DNA of 64,000 nt from 1-14-2-50-31-20 sp965370315 (GCA_965370315.1 CBDUTO010000003.1:1-64000); one strand, 5' to 3'. Positions 36,053 to 45,182 are shown, counted from the first letter of the stretch. Notes: generated by a model not told the origin, from the letters alone. Translations and numbers: made by a program.

Positions 36053-36097
36053 ATAAATCAGTTAGATATTGATGCCAAATTATTTTTCACTTACTCC

Positions 36098-37882
36098 TCA
36101 CTCTGGAACATTATATTTGGGATGTTCATTTTGATTGTCTAATAAATTATTTATCTCATTTTTTAATTCTATCATTCTATTTTCTCTATTTACAAAGAAT
36201 TTATTCATTTTATCTAACTCACTAATTTTTTCTTTTAGTTTTTCAATTGCATTATGGCGTTCTGTGATATTACGTCTATTCACAACGAATCCCATAATTT
36301 TGTTATTAAATCCGTAATATGGATAATAGGTAGTCTCCATATAGCACCGTCCCTTAGCTGGAAAATCAAACCACCCTTGATAGTTGATTTGGTCACCAGA
36401 TATACAACGCTCACCATTATTCTTGATAGTAGAATTAAAGAATTCTTCTCCAAAAACATTAGCCACAGTATTTCCAATCAACTCTTCACGAGTCAATTTG
36501 AATGCCTCCATATATGCTTTATTTACTGCAAGATATCTGAATTGTTTATCCAAAAGCGCAAGCATATCGTTAGAGCTAGATACAATATACTCATATTGAC
36601 ATAGTACTTCTTCCGATTCTTTATACTCTGTAATATCAATAATATTTCCAACAACTTTATGTAGTTTACCATCTTTATAAATGGGTCGGCCTGAGGTACG
36701 GACCCACATTTGTTTCTTTTTAGCATTAGTAAATCTTAGTTCTAAATTATATGGGATCCCTTTACTCACACACTCTTCAAATGCTTTGGTAATAGTTGGA
36801 ATATCATCTTTATGATAATATTTGAATCCATCTTGGGCATCTTTAATAGGTGATTTGGGCAGGGCATGAATACGATAAGTTTCACCAGTCCAAATTATTT
36901 GTCCATTGGAAATTCTATATTCCCATCCACCAACTCTAGATAGTTTTTGAGTCTCATTTAGCAAATATTCACTCTTTCTAAGTGCTTTTTGATCTAAAAC
37001 ATGTTCAGTAATATCACGGTTATTTCCTCTTCTTCCCACCCAACCATCACTCTTATCATTCACTAGACTACAGTGATGTGCTATCCATTTTTCTTCGCCA
37101 GAGCGTGTTATGATAGGAAATTCTGTCTTAAAGATTGGATCCTTCCAATTCCTTTCATTTTTGTAATGGCTAGTAACTTCCTCCCTAAAATCCTTTCTTA
37201 TTATTTTAAAAAATAACTCAGGTTTTTTTTTGAATTCTTCAACTGTGTATCCGGTGATTCTCTCTACGGATGGAGATATGTATAAATACTCTCCAGTAGG
37301 ACTAATCAAGTATTCCCAATCATGAGTATACTCAGCTAACAGTTTGTATTTTTGTTTGCTCGCTTTTAACTCTTGTTCCATTTTCTTACGATTTGTAATA
37401 TCTTGAAACACACAATAGATTTTTTCGACACTCCCGTCCGGATAATAGCCGATAGATCCTTCAAATGAGATATCCAAATCACTTCCATCTTTGTGCTTTA
37501 TCTTAAAAAGTATATCAGATACATAACCACGTTTTTTAAATTCTAGGAAGTGTTTTTCGAAATGAGGTTTCCAATCTGGATGTAAAAGATCTACAAACCG
37601 CTTTCCAATAACCTCCTCACGATTGTAACCAAGCGTTCTTATCCATGCTGGGTTTATTTCAATCAAACAACCATCGACATTGAGAGATTGATAGGACAAA
37701 GGCGCATTATTGAATAGTGCTGATAATTTCTCTTTGCTTTCTTCTAAAACATCGGATATTTTTTTTTGTTTATTTAATTTAGAATTCAACAAATGGTTGT
37801 TCTTTTCCAAATCAGATATTATACTTTTTAAATTATTATTTTCGTTTTGAAGGAAGAAGAACCCTGGATTAGCCTCTTTCAT
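36098..37882 (-). CDS. Four-PAS protein without kinase domain
   Basis: A soluble protein of about 594 residues. The ATG at 37880-37882 is chosen because GGAG is properly spaced before it; an ATG four codons earlier contains that same GGAG. A coiled coil at about 15-55 is followed by PAS domains at about 55-170, 178-300, 310-425 and 430-550 (boundaries DITNRK, DITEHV, DITEYK, NITERH). The tail ISELDKMNKFFVNRENRMIE continues LKNEI. No transmitter, receiver or enzyme domain follows. The terminal coil resembles that of the PAS/GAF protein at 19294-22626. It starts the long minus-strand signalling run, with a good promoter upstream, and precedes CheR by 45 bases; CheR or a kinase may be its partner. 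Confidence 0.88.
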   Translation of the reverse strand: MKEANPGFFFLQNENNNLKSIISDLEKNNHLLNSKLNKQKKISDVLEESKEKLSALFNNAPLSYQSLNVDGCLIEINPAWIRTLGYNREEVIGKRFVDLLHPDWKPHFEKHFLEFKKRGYVSDILFKIKHKDGSDLDISFEGSIGYYPDGSVEKIYCVFQDITNRKKMEQELKASKQKYKLLAEYTHDWEYLISPTGEYLYISPSVERITGYTVEEFKKKPELFFKIIRKDFREEVTSHYKNERNWKDPIFKTEFPIITRSGEEKWIAHHCSLVNDKSDGWVGRRGNNRDITEHVLDQKALRKSEYLLNETQKLSRVGGWEYRISNGQIIWTGETYRIHALPKSPIKDAQDGFKYYHKDDIPTITKAFEECVSKGIPYNLELRFTNAKKKQMWVRTSGRPIYKDGKLHKVVGNIIDITEYKESEEVLCQYEYIVSSSNDMLALLDKQFRYLAVNKAYMEAFKLTREELIGNTVANVFGEEFFNSTIKNNGERCISGDQINYQGWFDFPAKGRCYMETTYYPYYGFNNKIMGFVVNRRNITERHNAIEKLKEKISELDKMNKFFVNRENRMIELKNEINNLLDNQNEHPKYNVPE

Positions 37883-37943
37883 ATTGTGCTCCATTTGTTA
37901 TGCTACTAAGTATTGCAGAACTAGGAAGTATACATTGATACTT

Positions 37944-37972
37944 AATATAATAGTTACATGTTACAATGTAAA
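37944..37972 (-). promoter_or_regulatory. Candidate promoter of the signalling gene run
   Basis: On the minus strand TTTACA (37967-37972) and TATATT (37944-37949) are separated by exactly 17 bases, a good sigma-70-like match, about 60 bases before the four-PAS gene. The dyad TTACATTGTAA overlaps the -35 element and could be an operator. Primary promoters in Bacteroidota often deviate from this consensus, so the call is moderate. Confidence 0.4.
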
Positions 37973-37997
37973 GAGAAAGCGGTTCTTGAGAGAAACA

Positions 37998-38327
37998 GCT
38001 GCCACTCTTTATTTGCTCATCCACAAAAAGAAACCATCAAACTCCATTAATTACTGCATTAATATTTCATAGTTTTACTTTATCCTAAAACAAACTATTT
38101 CCCAAAAAATGATAGAATCAATCATCACCTTTGTATTGAGTCTTTGCAAATCAAGAACTCAGCTAGGATTAGAAAAAATGGTTTTAAGAAAATTTGTTTT
38201 AAATGTCATTCCCATCAAAATAATTCTAAATCCAAGTCGATATTCTTAACTGAGGAACAACTTAATTAAAACTCAGTAGAGATCTTTGTTGTAATTCAAC
38301 ACTTATGAGGTTTTGGATAGGGACAAC
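37998..38327. mobile_element. Non-coding copy of a dispersed transposon-like repeat (copy A)
   Basis: The left part (GCTGCCACTC... ATTTGCTCATCC) and the right end (ATGAGGTTTTGGATAGGGAC then AAC) match other copies in the window. The interior from about 38060 to 38165 is a diverged form of 42930-43030, including the shared AAATCAAGAACTCA. The right end matches 39690-39777 and 45585-45643. There is no intact reading frame. It fills most of the 550-base gap upstream of the adenylate kinase gene. Confidence 0.6.
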
Positions 38328-38444
38328 TTATTATCAAATAAGATTAGTTTAAATAGTTATATTCACATAGCATCATTATAGAATAAGAAATATTTAATTA
38401 TAGTATACTAATTAATATTGACAACTTAAAAACTTTGTGGACTT

Positions 38445-39614
38445 ATGTTAAACATTGCATTATTTGGCCCTCCCGGAGCCGGGAAAGGAACACAGTCAGA
38501 ATTCCTTTTAAAAATATTTAATCTCTTTTACATTTCAACTGGTGATTCTTTACGTAAAGAAATAGCCGAAAAAACTAAATTAGGCTTGGAAGCACAAAGC
38601 ATTATTGCATCCGGAGGGTTGGTTTCTGATGAAATTATTGTTCAGATTATAGAAAAAACTATTACAGATAATCCAAATGCCAACGGATTTTTATTTGATG
38701 GATTTCCCCGCACATATGTTCAGGCGTATATTCTAGAAGGTTTAATGATAAAATTAAATACTTCGCTTAATTGTTTGATCAACATTAATGTTGATGAGGA
38801 AGAATCTGTTTCTCGTCTTTTGAACAGAGGAAAATCTTCCGGACGTTCTGATGATAATGAAACTGTGATTAGAAATCGACTTGTTGAATATAATGTAAAA
38901 ACTCGTCCAGTAATGCAGTTTTACAAAGACAGAAAAGTATATTTTGAAGTTGAAGGTTACGACTCAATTGAAAATGTACATAGAAGGATAATAAATATTT
39001 TACAGGACGAACTCAGTAAATCACTTTATAATATTGTTCTTTTCGGTTATCCTGGCTGCGGGCGGGGTTCGCAGGGTCAAGCACTTGCTGAAAAATTTGA
39101 TCTTGAATATATTGCCACTGGCAAAATGCTTGAAGATGAAATTAAAGATAATACCGAAGTTGGGATGAAAATATTAGAACTATATGAAAATGGTCAACTT
39201 GTGCCCGATGAAATTGTTGTACAATTGATTGAGAAAAAACTTGCGAACTCAAAAGGTGTTAAGGGGTATATTTTCAAGGGCTTTCCGAGAACTCTTGTAC
39301 AATCTTACATATTAGACGGGCTTTTAAAAAAGCATGGTTCTAAAATATCAAAGGTAATAGAGTTTGAAGTCCCAATACTTGAACTTATCAATAGGCTTGA
39401 TGCACGGAGCAAGACTGATAAATGTATGCCATACGATAGCAATACTGCTAAAATTGTTAAGCGTCTACAGGAACATGAAAATAAAACCATTCCAGTAATT
39501 GAAAAATATGAACAGCTGCATGATTTTAAAAAAATTGACGGCATGGGTACATTCGAAGAAGTATTTGAAAGAACTGTAGTTGATATTGAAAACGGGATGA
39601 AACATATGAGATAA
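38445..39614 (+). CDS. adk: Tandem adenylate kinase: active first half, degenerate second half
   Basis: Length 389 residues, about twice the usual adenylate kinase. The first half (1-190) has the P-loop GPPGAGKGTQ, STGDSLR, the AMP-site DGFPRT and RLLNRGKSSGRSDDN, the short-lid form, so it should make 2 ADP from ATP and AMP. The second half (about 195-389) is a clear copy with FGYPGCGRGSQ in place of the P-loop (the catalytic Lys is Arg) and KGFPRT in place of DGFPRT; the lid Arg set is also altered. The second half is probably structural or regulatory. The gene is on the plus strand in a mostly minus-strand stretch and is bracketed by copies of a transposon-like repeat. A weak ribosome site (GTGGA) precedes the ATG. 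Confidence 0.92.
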   Translation: MLNIALFGPPGAGKGTQSEFLLKIFNLFYISTGDSLRKEIAEKTKLGLEAQSIIASGGLVSDEIIVQIIEKTITDNPNANGFLFDGFPRTYVQAYILEGLMIKLNTSLNCLININVDEEESVSRLLNRGKSSGRSDDNETVIRNRLVEYNVKTRPVMQFYKDRKVYFEVEGYDSIENVHRRIINILQDELSKSLYNIVLFGYPGCGRGSQGQALAEKFDLEYIATGKMLEDEIKDNTEVGMKILELYENGQLVPDEIVVQLIEKKLANSKGVKGYIFKGFPRTLVQSYILDGLLKKHGSKISKVIEFEVPILELINRLDARSKTDKCMPYDSNTAKIVKRLQEHENKTIPVIEKYEQLHDFKKIDGMGTFEEVFERTVVDIENGMKHMR

Positions 39615-39689
39615 ATATAAACTTACCCACAAGTTCATTGGGCTGAATAATCGAAATAAATGAGGCAATTTCCATCCAAATTAGACTGA

Positions 39690-39777
39690 ACATTCTTCAT
39701 TGAGGAGCAACTATATTAAAACTAAGTAGAGATTTTTGTTGATATTCAACACGGATGAGGTTTTGGACAGGGACAGC
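39690..39777. mobile_element. Right-end fragment of the dispersed repeat (copy B)
   Basis: The sequence from ATTCTTCATTGAGGAGCAAC to GGTTTTGGACAGGGACAGC matches the last about 85 bases of copy A (ending 38327) with scattered changes, same orientation. It lies just after the adenylate kinase gene, so that gene is flanked by direct copies. Confidence 0.6.
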
Positions 39778-39867
39778 TACCCACTCTTTTTTGAGCCTTT
39801 TTTACAAAATCCACCAATGGCTGTTTGATTCTAGTTACTTTGTTTTTCTTAATTCTATTTCTCACAC

Positions 39868-40698
39868 TCAATAATTATTTTTTTGTGCAACAATTCTCAC
39901 CCCGCCTAAATTTCCACCATCAAATAGTTTAACCATTTTACTGTAAAAATCTTCTAAGCCTTCCACTACTTCAATACCATTCACGGTAATTTGGCGTTCA
40001 CGATTTTCAATAAATTTTTTGAAACGGTCATTTACAAATTCTTTCCAGTTAGTAGTCATATCAACGAGTTCAATTTTACCAAATCCATTCTCTGACAGTT
40101 GCTCTTTGTATTCATCGAGTGTCGGGAGATAGTTACAATAAACATCATTAGATAAAATATCAAGCTCCTTTTCAGTAAACTCACTTCGTTTATAGAAATC
40201 CTCTACAAACATTTGTCCATTAGATTTCAAAAGAGAATTAGATTTTTTTAGAAGCGTTGAACGATTCGGAATATGAAGAAAGGCAAGCCAGCTGACTAAA
40301 ACATCGTATTGGTTTACACGTCCAGAAAACTCAAGAATATTTCCGCACAGATGTTCAACTAATTCGGAAAGTCCACATTGCTTTGTTAAAAGTTCTGCCG
40401 TCTGGTTTAAGTCTGGTTGCAGTTCAAGTGCAGTTACAAATGACCCGGTTTTTTTCGCTATATATCTTGCAGGTCCACCAATTCCAGAGCCAAGGTCGAA
40501 GACTCTGCTATTCGCATCTATCTTAAGAAGACGAATAGCTTCATCAACTGATTCGGTACCTAAATAGTGGTATTGATCAAGTTTGGAAACATCTTCAATT
40601 TTAAGCGAACTTTCCTTTTTTAAACCACCAATACCAATCTCATTGAAAATTCTTTCAGGCTGATTATACAGTTTCATTGTTTTTATATTTTCGTTCAC
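39868..40698 (-). CDS. SAM-dependent methyltransferase, class I
   Basis: Length 276 residues. It starts at a GTG with AAAGGAG eight bases upstream. The Rossmann motif I is VFDLGSGIGGPARYIA (about 66-81), motif II is ALELQPDLN, and a VLVSWLAFLHIPN segment and GQMFVEDFYKRSEF follow. The YHYLGTESVDEAI region before motif I is typical of methyltransferases acting on small amines or phosphoethanolamine (sarcosine/dimethylglycine or phosphobase type). It transfers a methyl group from S-adenosylmethionine; the acceptor is not certain. It is a single gene, with 253 bases to the adenylate kinase (mostly repeat sequence) and 94 bases to the next T9SS cargo gene. If it is a phosphobase methyltransferase, it would fit the phospholipid theme further right, but that link is a guess. 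Confidence 0.85.
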   Translation of the reverse strand: MNENIKTMKLYNQPERIFNEIGIGGLKKESSLKIEDVSKLDQYHYLGTESVDEAIRLLKIDANSRVFDLGSGIGGPARYIAKKTGSFVTALELQPDLNQTAELLTKQCGLSELVEHLCGNILEFSGRVNQYDVLVSWLAFLHIPNRSTLLKKSNSLLKSNGQMFVEDFYKRSEFTEKELDILSNDVYCNYLPTLDEYKEQLSENGFGKIELVDMTTNWKEFVNDRFKKFIENRERQITVNGIEVVEGLEDFYSKMVKLFDGGNLGGVRIVAQKNNY

Positions 40699-40792
40699 TT
40701 ATTTACTCCTTTGCAGATCTTTCTGGAAAGCCTAGTACTCTTCAAAATAAAAATTTATTACATTATTCTTTGATAACTATTAATGAAAACTC

Positions 40793-42391
40793 CTATTTAA
40801 TTAACATCATTTTTTTCGTTTCAAAAAAACCTTTAGTTTGAACGCTATAAAAATAAATTCCGGAAGATAAACCAGCTGCATTAAATTCAACCTCATGAAC
40901 TCCGGACAGCTTTTGTTCATTTACTAAAGTTGTAATTTCATTGCCCAATGCGTCAAACACTTTAATTAAAACATTCTGGCTACTTACTACTTGATACTTA
41001 ATTCTCGTTGTAGGATTAAATGGATTTGGATAATTTTGTTCAATGCTGAATTTTGTCGGATGCTCATATAACCCATTAATAGCTGTTGCCGGGTTTCCGT
41101 AATACGCAAAAACCTCTTCAGCCAAAAACCAAAATGATAATTTATCTGAAATTACAATTGTTCGTGATGAAAAACTTGGAACCCATACGCCATTATCCCA
41201 ATACTGCATTGATTGATATGTGTTATTACCATTTAAGTCAATATCCGAAAGTAATCTTTGAGCGTTGACCCACGTGGAATCTACCCAGACTTCAAACAGA
41301 TAGCTTGTTTGTATTCCATCATTACTGTAATTAAAATTTGCTCGTGATTGATTCTCCCACCTCAAACTATCAACATTAAATTTTTCACTAAAAATATAAA
41401 TTCTATCTCCGTTTGTATTAAGGTCTGTACTCCTCCTTGTATTAAAAACTAATCTATTATTCACATAATCTGATGTAACAGAAAGCTCTCTTAATTCCAT
41501 AGTGTAATCATACATTGTAAGAGTCTTAGCTTCCAAAGAATCACTGCCTGAAGTTGATAGATAAGTGCTAGATAATATTCGATTCTCTGAATCATATTCA
41601 TATATATATTTATATGATTCAAACCAGGCTCCGTTATCCCACCAAAAATTTGACGAGGTAATTATATTGTTATTGGAGTCATATGTATACCCCGACTTTC
41701 TCCAATTCTCAAGAATTCCTCCATTTTCAAATTCAATTATATCATTTATTCTGTTTCCATTTACGTCATATTCATTAGTATAACGTGCACTTGGTACCCA
41801 TTTAGTTCCGTCCCAAACTTCTGTTAAGCTAACTGTCCTTTTTCCTTCAGTGTTATATGCATCACTATTACGCCTAGAGTTAATCCAACTATTATCATGG
41901 TCCCATTTTTGCCAGAGCCTCATAGTCAAATCACCATTTTCATTATACTCAGATTCTATTTTCTCCATATCCTCCCACCCGAATGACCATCCCGCTTGTG
42001 TAAGTTCTAATGTTTGATTACGGTTTACATCATATTCAAAAGTTTTCCGGTAAACGCTATCACTAATAATATTAGTCCTAAATCGTATAAAATCTTCAAT
42101 TAGTGATCCGTTAGTGTCATATGTGTAAGTGTGTTTTTCAGATTTACCGTTTCCAAGATTAGCAATTATGCTGTCGGGAGGTGTTGTTGATTCAGTCGCC
42201 TTATTAAGCACTTCATTGTATTCGTTTTGGGGGAATTCTGTTAAACTGGTGCTATTGTTTCCGGTATTATAGAAGCTTGTTTCGCGATCAAAGTTATTTA
42301 GATCACCTGAAATATTTTTAGGCTGAGCAACTAAATTCGAGCTTAAGAATAAACAAAGAACTACTGTAAAAATATGTAATAAATGTTTCAT
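40793..42391 (-). CDS. Secreted T9SS cargo with YD-type repeats
   Basis: Length 532 residues. Signal peptide to about 22 (LFLSSNLVAQ). The middle, about 80-400, is made of repeats of the pattern Y-D-x-N-G-N/D (EYDVNGNRIND, YDTNGSLIED, TYDSNNNIITS), similar to Rhs/YD repeats and to the beta-solenoid repeats of Bacteroidota surface proteins. The C-terminal T9SS sorting domain at about 445-532 has the NYPNPFNPTTRIKY start, GNEITTLVNEQKL and SGIYFYSVQTKGF, ending KKMMLIK. The sorting domain sends it across the outer membrane and is normally cleaved or attached to a surface lipid. No enzyme motif is seen, so adhesion or a wall role is likely. No close neighbours are co-oriented. Confidence 0.85.
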   Translation of the reverse strand: MKHLLHIFTVVLCLFLSSNLVAQPKNISGDLNNFDRETSFYNTGNNSTSLTEFPQNEYNEVLNKATESTTPPDSIIANLGNGKSEKHTYTYDTNGSLIEDFIRFRTNIISDSVYRKTFEYDVNRNQTLELTQAGWSFGWEDMEKIESEYNENGDLTMRLWQKWDHDNSWINSRRNSDAYNTEGKRTVSLTEVWDGTKWVPSARYTNEYDVNGNRINDIIEFENGGILENWRKSGYTYDSNNNIITSSNFWWDNGAWFESYKYIYEYDSENRILSSTYLSTSGSDSLEAKTLTMYDYTMELRELSVTSDYVNNRLVFNTRRSTDLNTNGDRIYIFSEKFNVDSLRWENQSRANFNYSNDGIQTSYLFEVWVDSTWVNAQRLLSDIDLNGNNTYQSMQYWDNGVWVPSFSSRTIVISDKLSFWFLAEEVFAYYGNPATAINGLYEHPTKFSIEQNYPNPFNPTTRIKYQVVSSQNVLIKVFDALGNEITTLVNEQKLSGVHEVEFNAAGLSSGIYFYSVQTKGFFETKKMMLIK

Positions 42392-42864
42392 TATGCTTTC
42401 TCCTTTTTATGCTTTGTTTTGTTTACACCATGTTAAAATTTCTATCCCATTATACTTTAAGAAGGTTTCATAAACCCGCCAATAATTAAATACCGTTTTT
42501 TTGCTTATTTCTGTGCTTTAAAAGATACATTTCTGATACAAGTGAAAGATTTGGGAATATTACACGAATGAATAGGACTTTTGGATGAATCACTTTTAGT
42601 TAGGGGAAATATAATAAAAAATGCGATGTAATGTCATATTTGTTTTTTTTAGGTTGCTTTCTGTAAACCATCCTCAGAATTTCTTTTTAATTCCGACACA
42701 ATATAATCTGAATGACTCATCGTCAGAATTACAATTATTGTTTTTAAAATTAAGTAACTATCCATTCTCAGAGATTTATTCTATTCGTAAAATTCTTCAA
42801 GCTCTATTAAGTTCCGGGTTCCCTCTTTTCTTACACCAAATACCGACCCGTAGCCAGTAATACT
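42392..42864. other. Gap without a supported gene
   Basis: About 470 bases upstream of the T9SS cargo gene. It holds an AT-rich leader. A plus-strand frame of 79 codons (42621-42860) matches nothing I recognise. On the minus strand a degenerate frame contains SDYIVSELKRNSEDGLQKA, faintly like the start of an ECF sigma factor, but without a continuing reading frame. I call no gene here. Confidence 0.4.
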
Positions 42865-43569
42865 GGTGTGCATGTTCATTTGCTCATCCGAATAAAAAAC
42901 TAACGAATTATACTTTTTACTACAATGAGATTTCATAATTTTACTTCATTCTAAACAAACTATTATCAAATATGATTAAATCACTCTTCACCTTTCTTCT
43001 CAACCTATTCAAATCAAGAACTCAACTACAATTTCGGAAAGTATTTTGAGAAGAAAATTTCTGATATTGGTATTAAAGAAATTATTACTGCTTATAGATC
43101 TCCTTGGCAAAACGGATATGTTGAAAGAGTGATTGGGACGATTAGAAGAGAATGCCTTGATCACTTCATAGTTTTCAACGAAGCCCATCTCAGAGAAATT
43201 CTTAAAGAATATTTTTATTACTACAATAAATTTCGAACACATTTGGGGTTGGATAAAGATACTCCGAAAAGGAGACCAATAGAATCAATTGGAAAAATAG
43301 CTAATATTCCTATTCTAAATGGTCTACATAATATTTATTTCAGAGAAGCTGTTTAAGTTATAGAAAAGACAAACTAAATTTTCAAGTCAGTCCATTTTAG
43401 GCTAGTGTATTACTAGATCTGCTTTTAAGAATAATCGCAATAATTGATAATTTCCTATCAGATTAATATAAATCTACCGAACCATTCTAAACAAAATAAC
43501 AAGTTTATTAAAATTATGTAAAGATAATGAGTGAAATCATATGCAGATGAAGTTTTGGATAGTCACAGC
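42865..43569 (+). mobile_element. Insertion-sequence relic carrying a transposase fragment (copy C)
   Basis: About 705 bases with the shared left end (TTCATTTGCTCATCCGAATA) and right end (GATGAAGTTTTGGATAGTCA, then CAGC) of the dispersed repeat family. Unlike the other copies it holds a piece of an integrase-core transposase (43021-43356). It therefore shows that the short copies are internal-deletion derivatives of an IS that mobilised them. The ends are diverged and no intact transposase is present, so it is immobile unless helped from elsewhere. Confidence 0.6.
43021..43356 (+). pseudogene. C-terminal part of an integrase-core (DDE) transposase
   Basis: Open in frame from about 43021 to TAA at 43354-43356: NYNFGKYFEKKISDIGIKEI, AYRSPWQNGYVERVIGTIRR, ECLDHFIVFNEAHLREILK, YYNKFRTHLGLDKDTPKRRP. 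This is the last third of an rve-family (IS481/IS3-like) transposase, covering the WQNGYVER segment with the catalytic Glu. The N-terminal DNA-binding part and the first two Asp residues are missing: the frame begins in sequence shared with the non-coding repeats. It is a decayed remnant of the IS that generated copies A-E. Confidence 0.85.
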
Positions 43570-43641
43570 AAGTCAACCATTGGAATTTACTACTGTTATA
43601 TTTACTAATCCTTCGGCAAATTAAACTCACGAAAGAATAAT

Positions 43642-43670
43642 TTGACATAGTGTCCTTTTATGCTTACATT
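43642..43670 (+). promoter_or_regulatory. Candidate promoter of the LamG cargo gene
   Basis: TTGACA (43642-43647), 17 bases, TACATT (43665-43670), about 70 bases before the ATG at 43742, which is itself preceded by AAAGGA. The rest of the 385-base gap behind it (from 43357) is transposon relic and AT-rich sequence with no gene. Confidence 0.4.
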
Positions 43671-43741
43671 AAATAAGTAATAATCTGGGGCAGATAAATA
43701 CTTTGTAAAAAGAGTGAAATTTAATACGAAAGGATTTTAAA

Positions 43742-45064
43742 ATGAAAAGAAAATATTCTAGTGCAATACTTATAATATTCCTCTTTTCCATACTTACACG
43801 TGCTCAAAACCTGGTGCTATATACAACACTTAATGATGAAGCATCAATCACTTCTCCTTCTACTGGTCCTGCAAGCCTTTCATATAATGGGACTTTTGTA
43901 GCTGCAAAGTATAGTAGTGGTTTTCTTGCAGATGCTATTAATGAATTTGTAACTTTTAATGTTGGAGCATCGACAGGAACAGAATCTGGTAAACTAAATC
44001 AAAGTAAAGGAACTATCGCATTTTGGTATAAACCAAATTATGCGACTGGTGCAGGCGATCCTTCTTTTTTCTTTTGTATTAATACTGGTGGTAGTACTGG
44101 TTATTTGGCAATGAAGTATGAAAACGACGGCTCAAATAACAATATACGTCTCCATTTAAGGGGATGGAATACACAAGCAATAGATGATTTATCATCAACA
44201 AGCTGGTCGGCTGGCGATCTGGTACACATAGCTGCTGTTTGGGATGCATCTGGATCAAATTCAGATATTAACGGTGGTAATTCTGCAGCAATTTACATAA
44301 ATGGAAGTGTTACTGGATTTGGTAATACAACATGGACACCCGCGGCAACTAATGGCACAAATTTATTCATTGGTCGTTATGCGACTGCGCAACAATTCGC
44401 TGATGGAGTTATTGATGATTTTTATATTTATGATGATGTTTTAACATCAACCGAAATAAATAATTTAAAAAATTCACAATCACTGCTGCCTGTTGAGTTA
44501 TCTTCATTCACTGCTCATTTGAAAGACAATCAAGTTCATCTCAATTGGGAAACCGCCACTGAAATTAATAATTATGGGTTTGGAATTGAGAGAAAGCTTT
44601 CAGCTATCAGCAGTCAGCATTCAGAATGGGAAACTATTGGTTTTATATCTGGACATGGAAATAGTAACAGTCCTAAAAGTTATGACTTTATTGATAATGA
44701 GAGCCCCACTGGTGAATTAGAATATCGATTAAAACAATTGGATACTGATGGTAGCTTTGAATATAGTGAAACAATAATTGTAGAACTAGGAACACCAACT
44801 AAATATGATATACAACAAAATCATCCAAATCCTTTTAATCCGAGTACAGAAATAAATTATTCTATACCCAAATCCGGGAAAGTAATATTGAGAGTATATT
44901 CAATTCTAGGAGAAGAAGTAGCAATGCTGGTAAATGAAAATAAAGAAGCCGGAGAATATACGGTACACTTTATGACAGAAGGAAGTTTAGCAAGTGGCAT
45001 TTATATAACGCGAATGGAAAGCGGTAGTTATAGCAAAACAATAAAAATGATATTATTAAGATAA
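43742..45064 (+). CDS. Secreted LamG-domain protein with T9SS sorting domain
   Basis: Length 440 residues. Signal peptide to about 21 (ILTRAQ). A LamG/concanavalin-like domain at about 25-245 has GTIAFWYKPN, HIAAVWDASG, AAIYINGSVTG and GVIDDFYIYDDVLT. A short Fn3-like part at about 255-350 begins LPVELSSFTAHLKDNQVHLN and contains GHGNSNSPKSYDFID. The T9SS sorting domain at about 360-440 has NHPNPFNPSTEINYS, GEEVAMLVNENKEAG, and ends TIKMILLR. LamG domains bind glycans or proteins on the cell surface; the ligand is unknown. At residues about 287-294 an 8-residue stretch (LSAISSQH) is encoded by a heptamer repeat and is likely an in-frame insertion. A second gene began 16 bases downstream but is truncated. 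Confidence 0.92.
   Translation: MKRKYSSAILIIFLFSILTRAQNLVLYTTLNDEASITSPSTGPASLSYNGTFVAAKYSSGFLADAINEFVTFNVGASTGTESGKLNQSKGTIAFWYKPNYATGAGDPSFFFCINTGGSTGYLAMKYENDGSNNNIRLHLRGWNTQAIDDLSSTSWSAGDLVHIAAVWDASGSNSDINGGNSAAIYINGSVTGFGNTTWTPAATNGTNLFIGRYATAQQFADGVIDDFYIYDDVLTSTEINNLKNSQSLLPVELSSFTAHLKDNQVHLNWETATEINNYGFGIERKLSAISSQHSEWETIGFISGHGNSNSPKSYDFIDNESPTGELEYRLKQLDTDGSFEYSETIIVELGTPTKYDIQQNHPNPFNPSTEINYSIPKSGKVILRVYSILGEEVAMLVNENKEAGEYTVHFMTEGSLASGIYITRMESGSYSKTIKMILLR
44601..44624 (+). repeat. Heptamer repeat inserted in frame in a coding sequence
   Basis: Three 7-base units and three more bases, CAGCTAT, CAGCAGT, CAGCATT, CAG, phase exactly; 24 bases keep the reading frame. They encode part of the linker of the LamG cargo protein. 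The style matches the heptamer array at 18984-19011, though the unit differs. Confidence 0.6.
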
Positions 45065-45080
45065 ACGAGACAAAACTAAA

Positions 45081-45182
45081 ATGAAAAAGCATTTAATTAC
45101 AATTATTTTAATATCACTAACAACACAACTCTACTCACAAAAAGGATAAAAGTATTATTAGATGATGGCACAGAAATTCACT
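45081..45182 (+). pseudogene. Start of a secreted-protein gene cut off at an IS256-type end
   Basis: The ATG at 45081, 16 bases after the LamG cargo gene, opens MKKHLITIILISLTTQLYSQ, then KG and TAA at 45147-45149: a typical signal peptide with nothing behind it. One base out of frame the sequence goes on to KVLLDDGTEIH up to 45182, where the terminal repeat of an IS256-type element begins. The gene was therefore probably shifted and then truncated. What followed is lost. Confidence 0.6.

Noticed and set aside
42621..42860. 79-residue plus-strand frame and a faint ECF-sigma-like string on the opposite strand
   Set aside because: Neither continues in a conserved frame; the opposite strand has several stops, so I could not support a gene or a relic.
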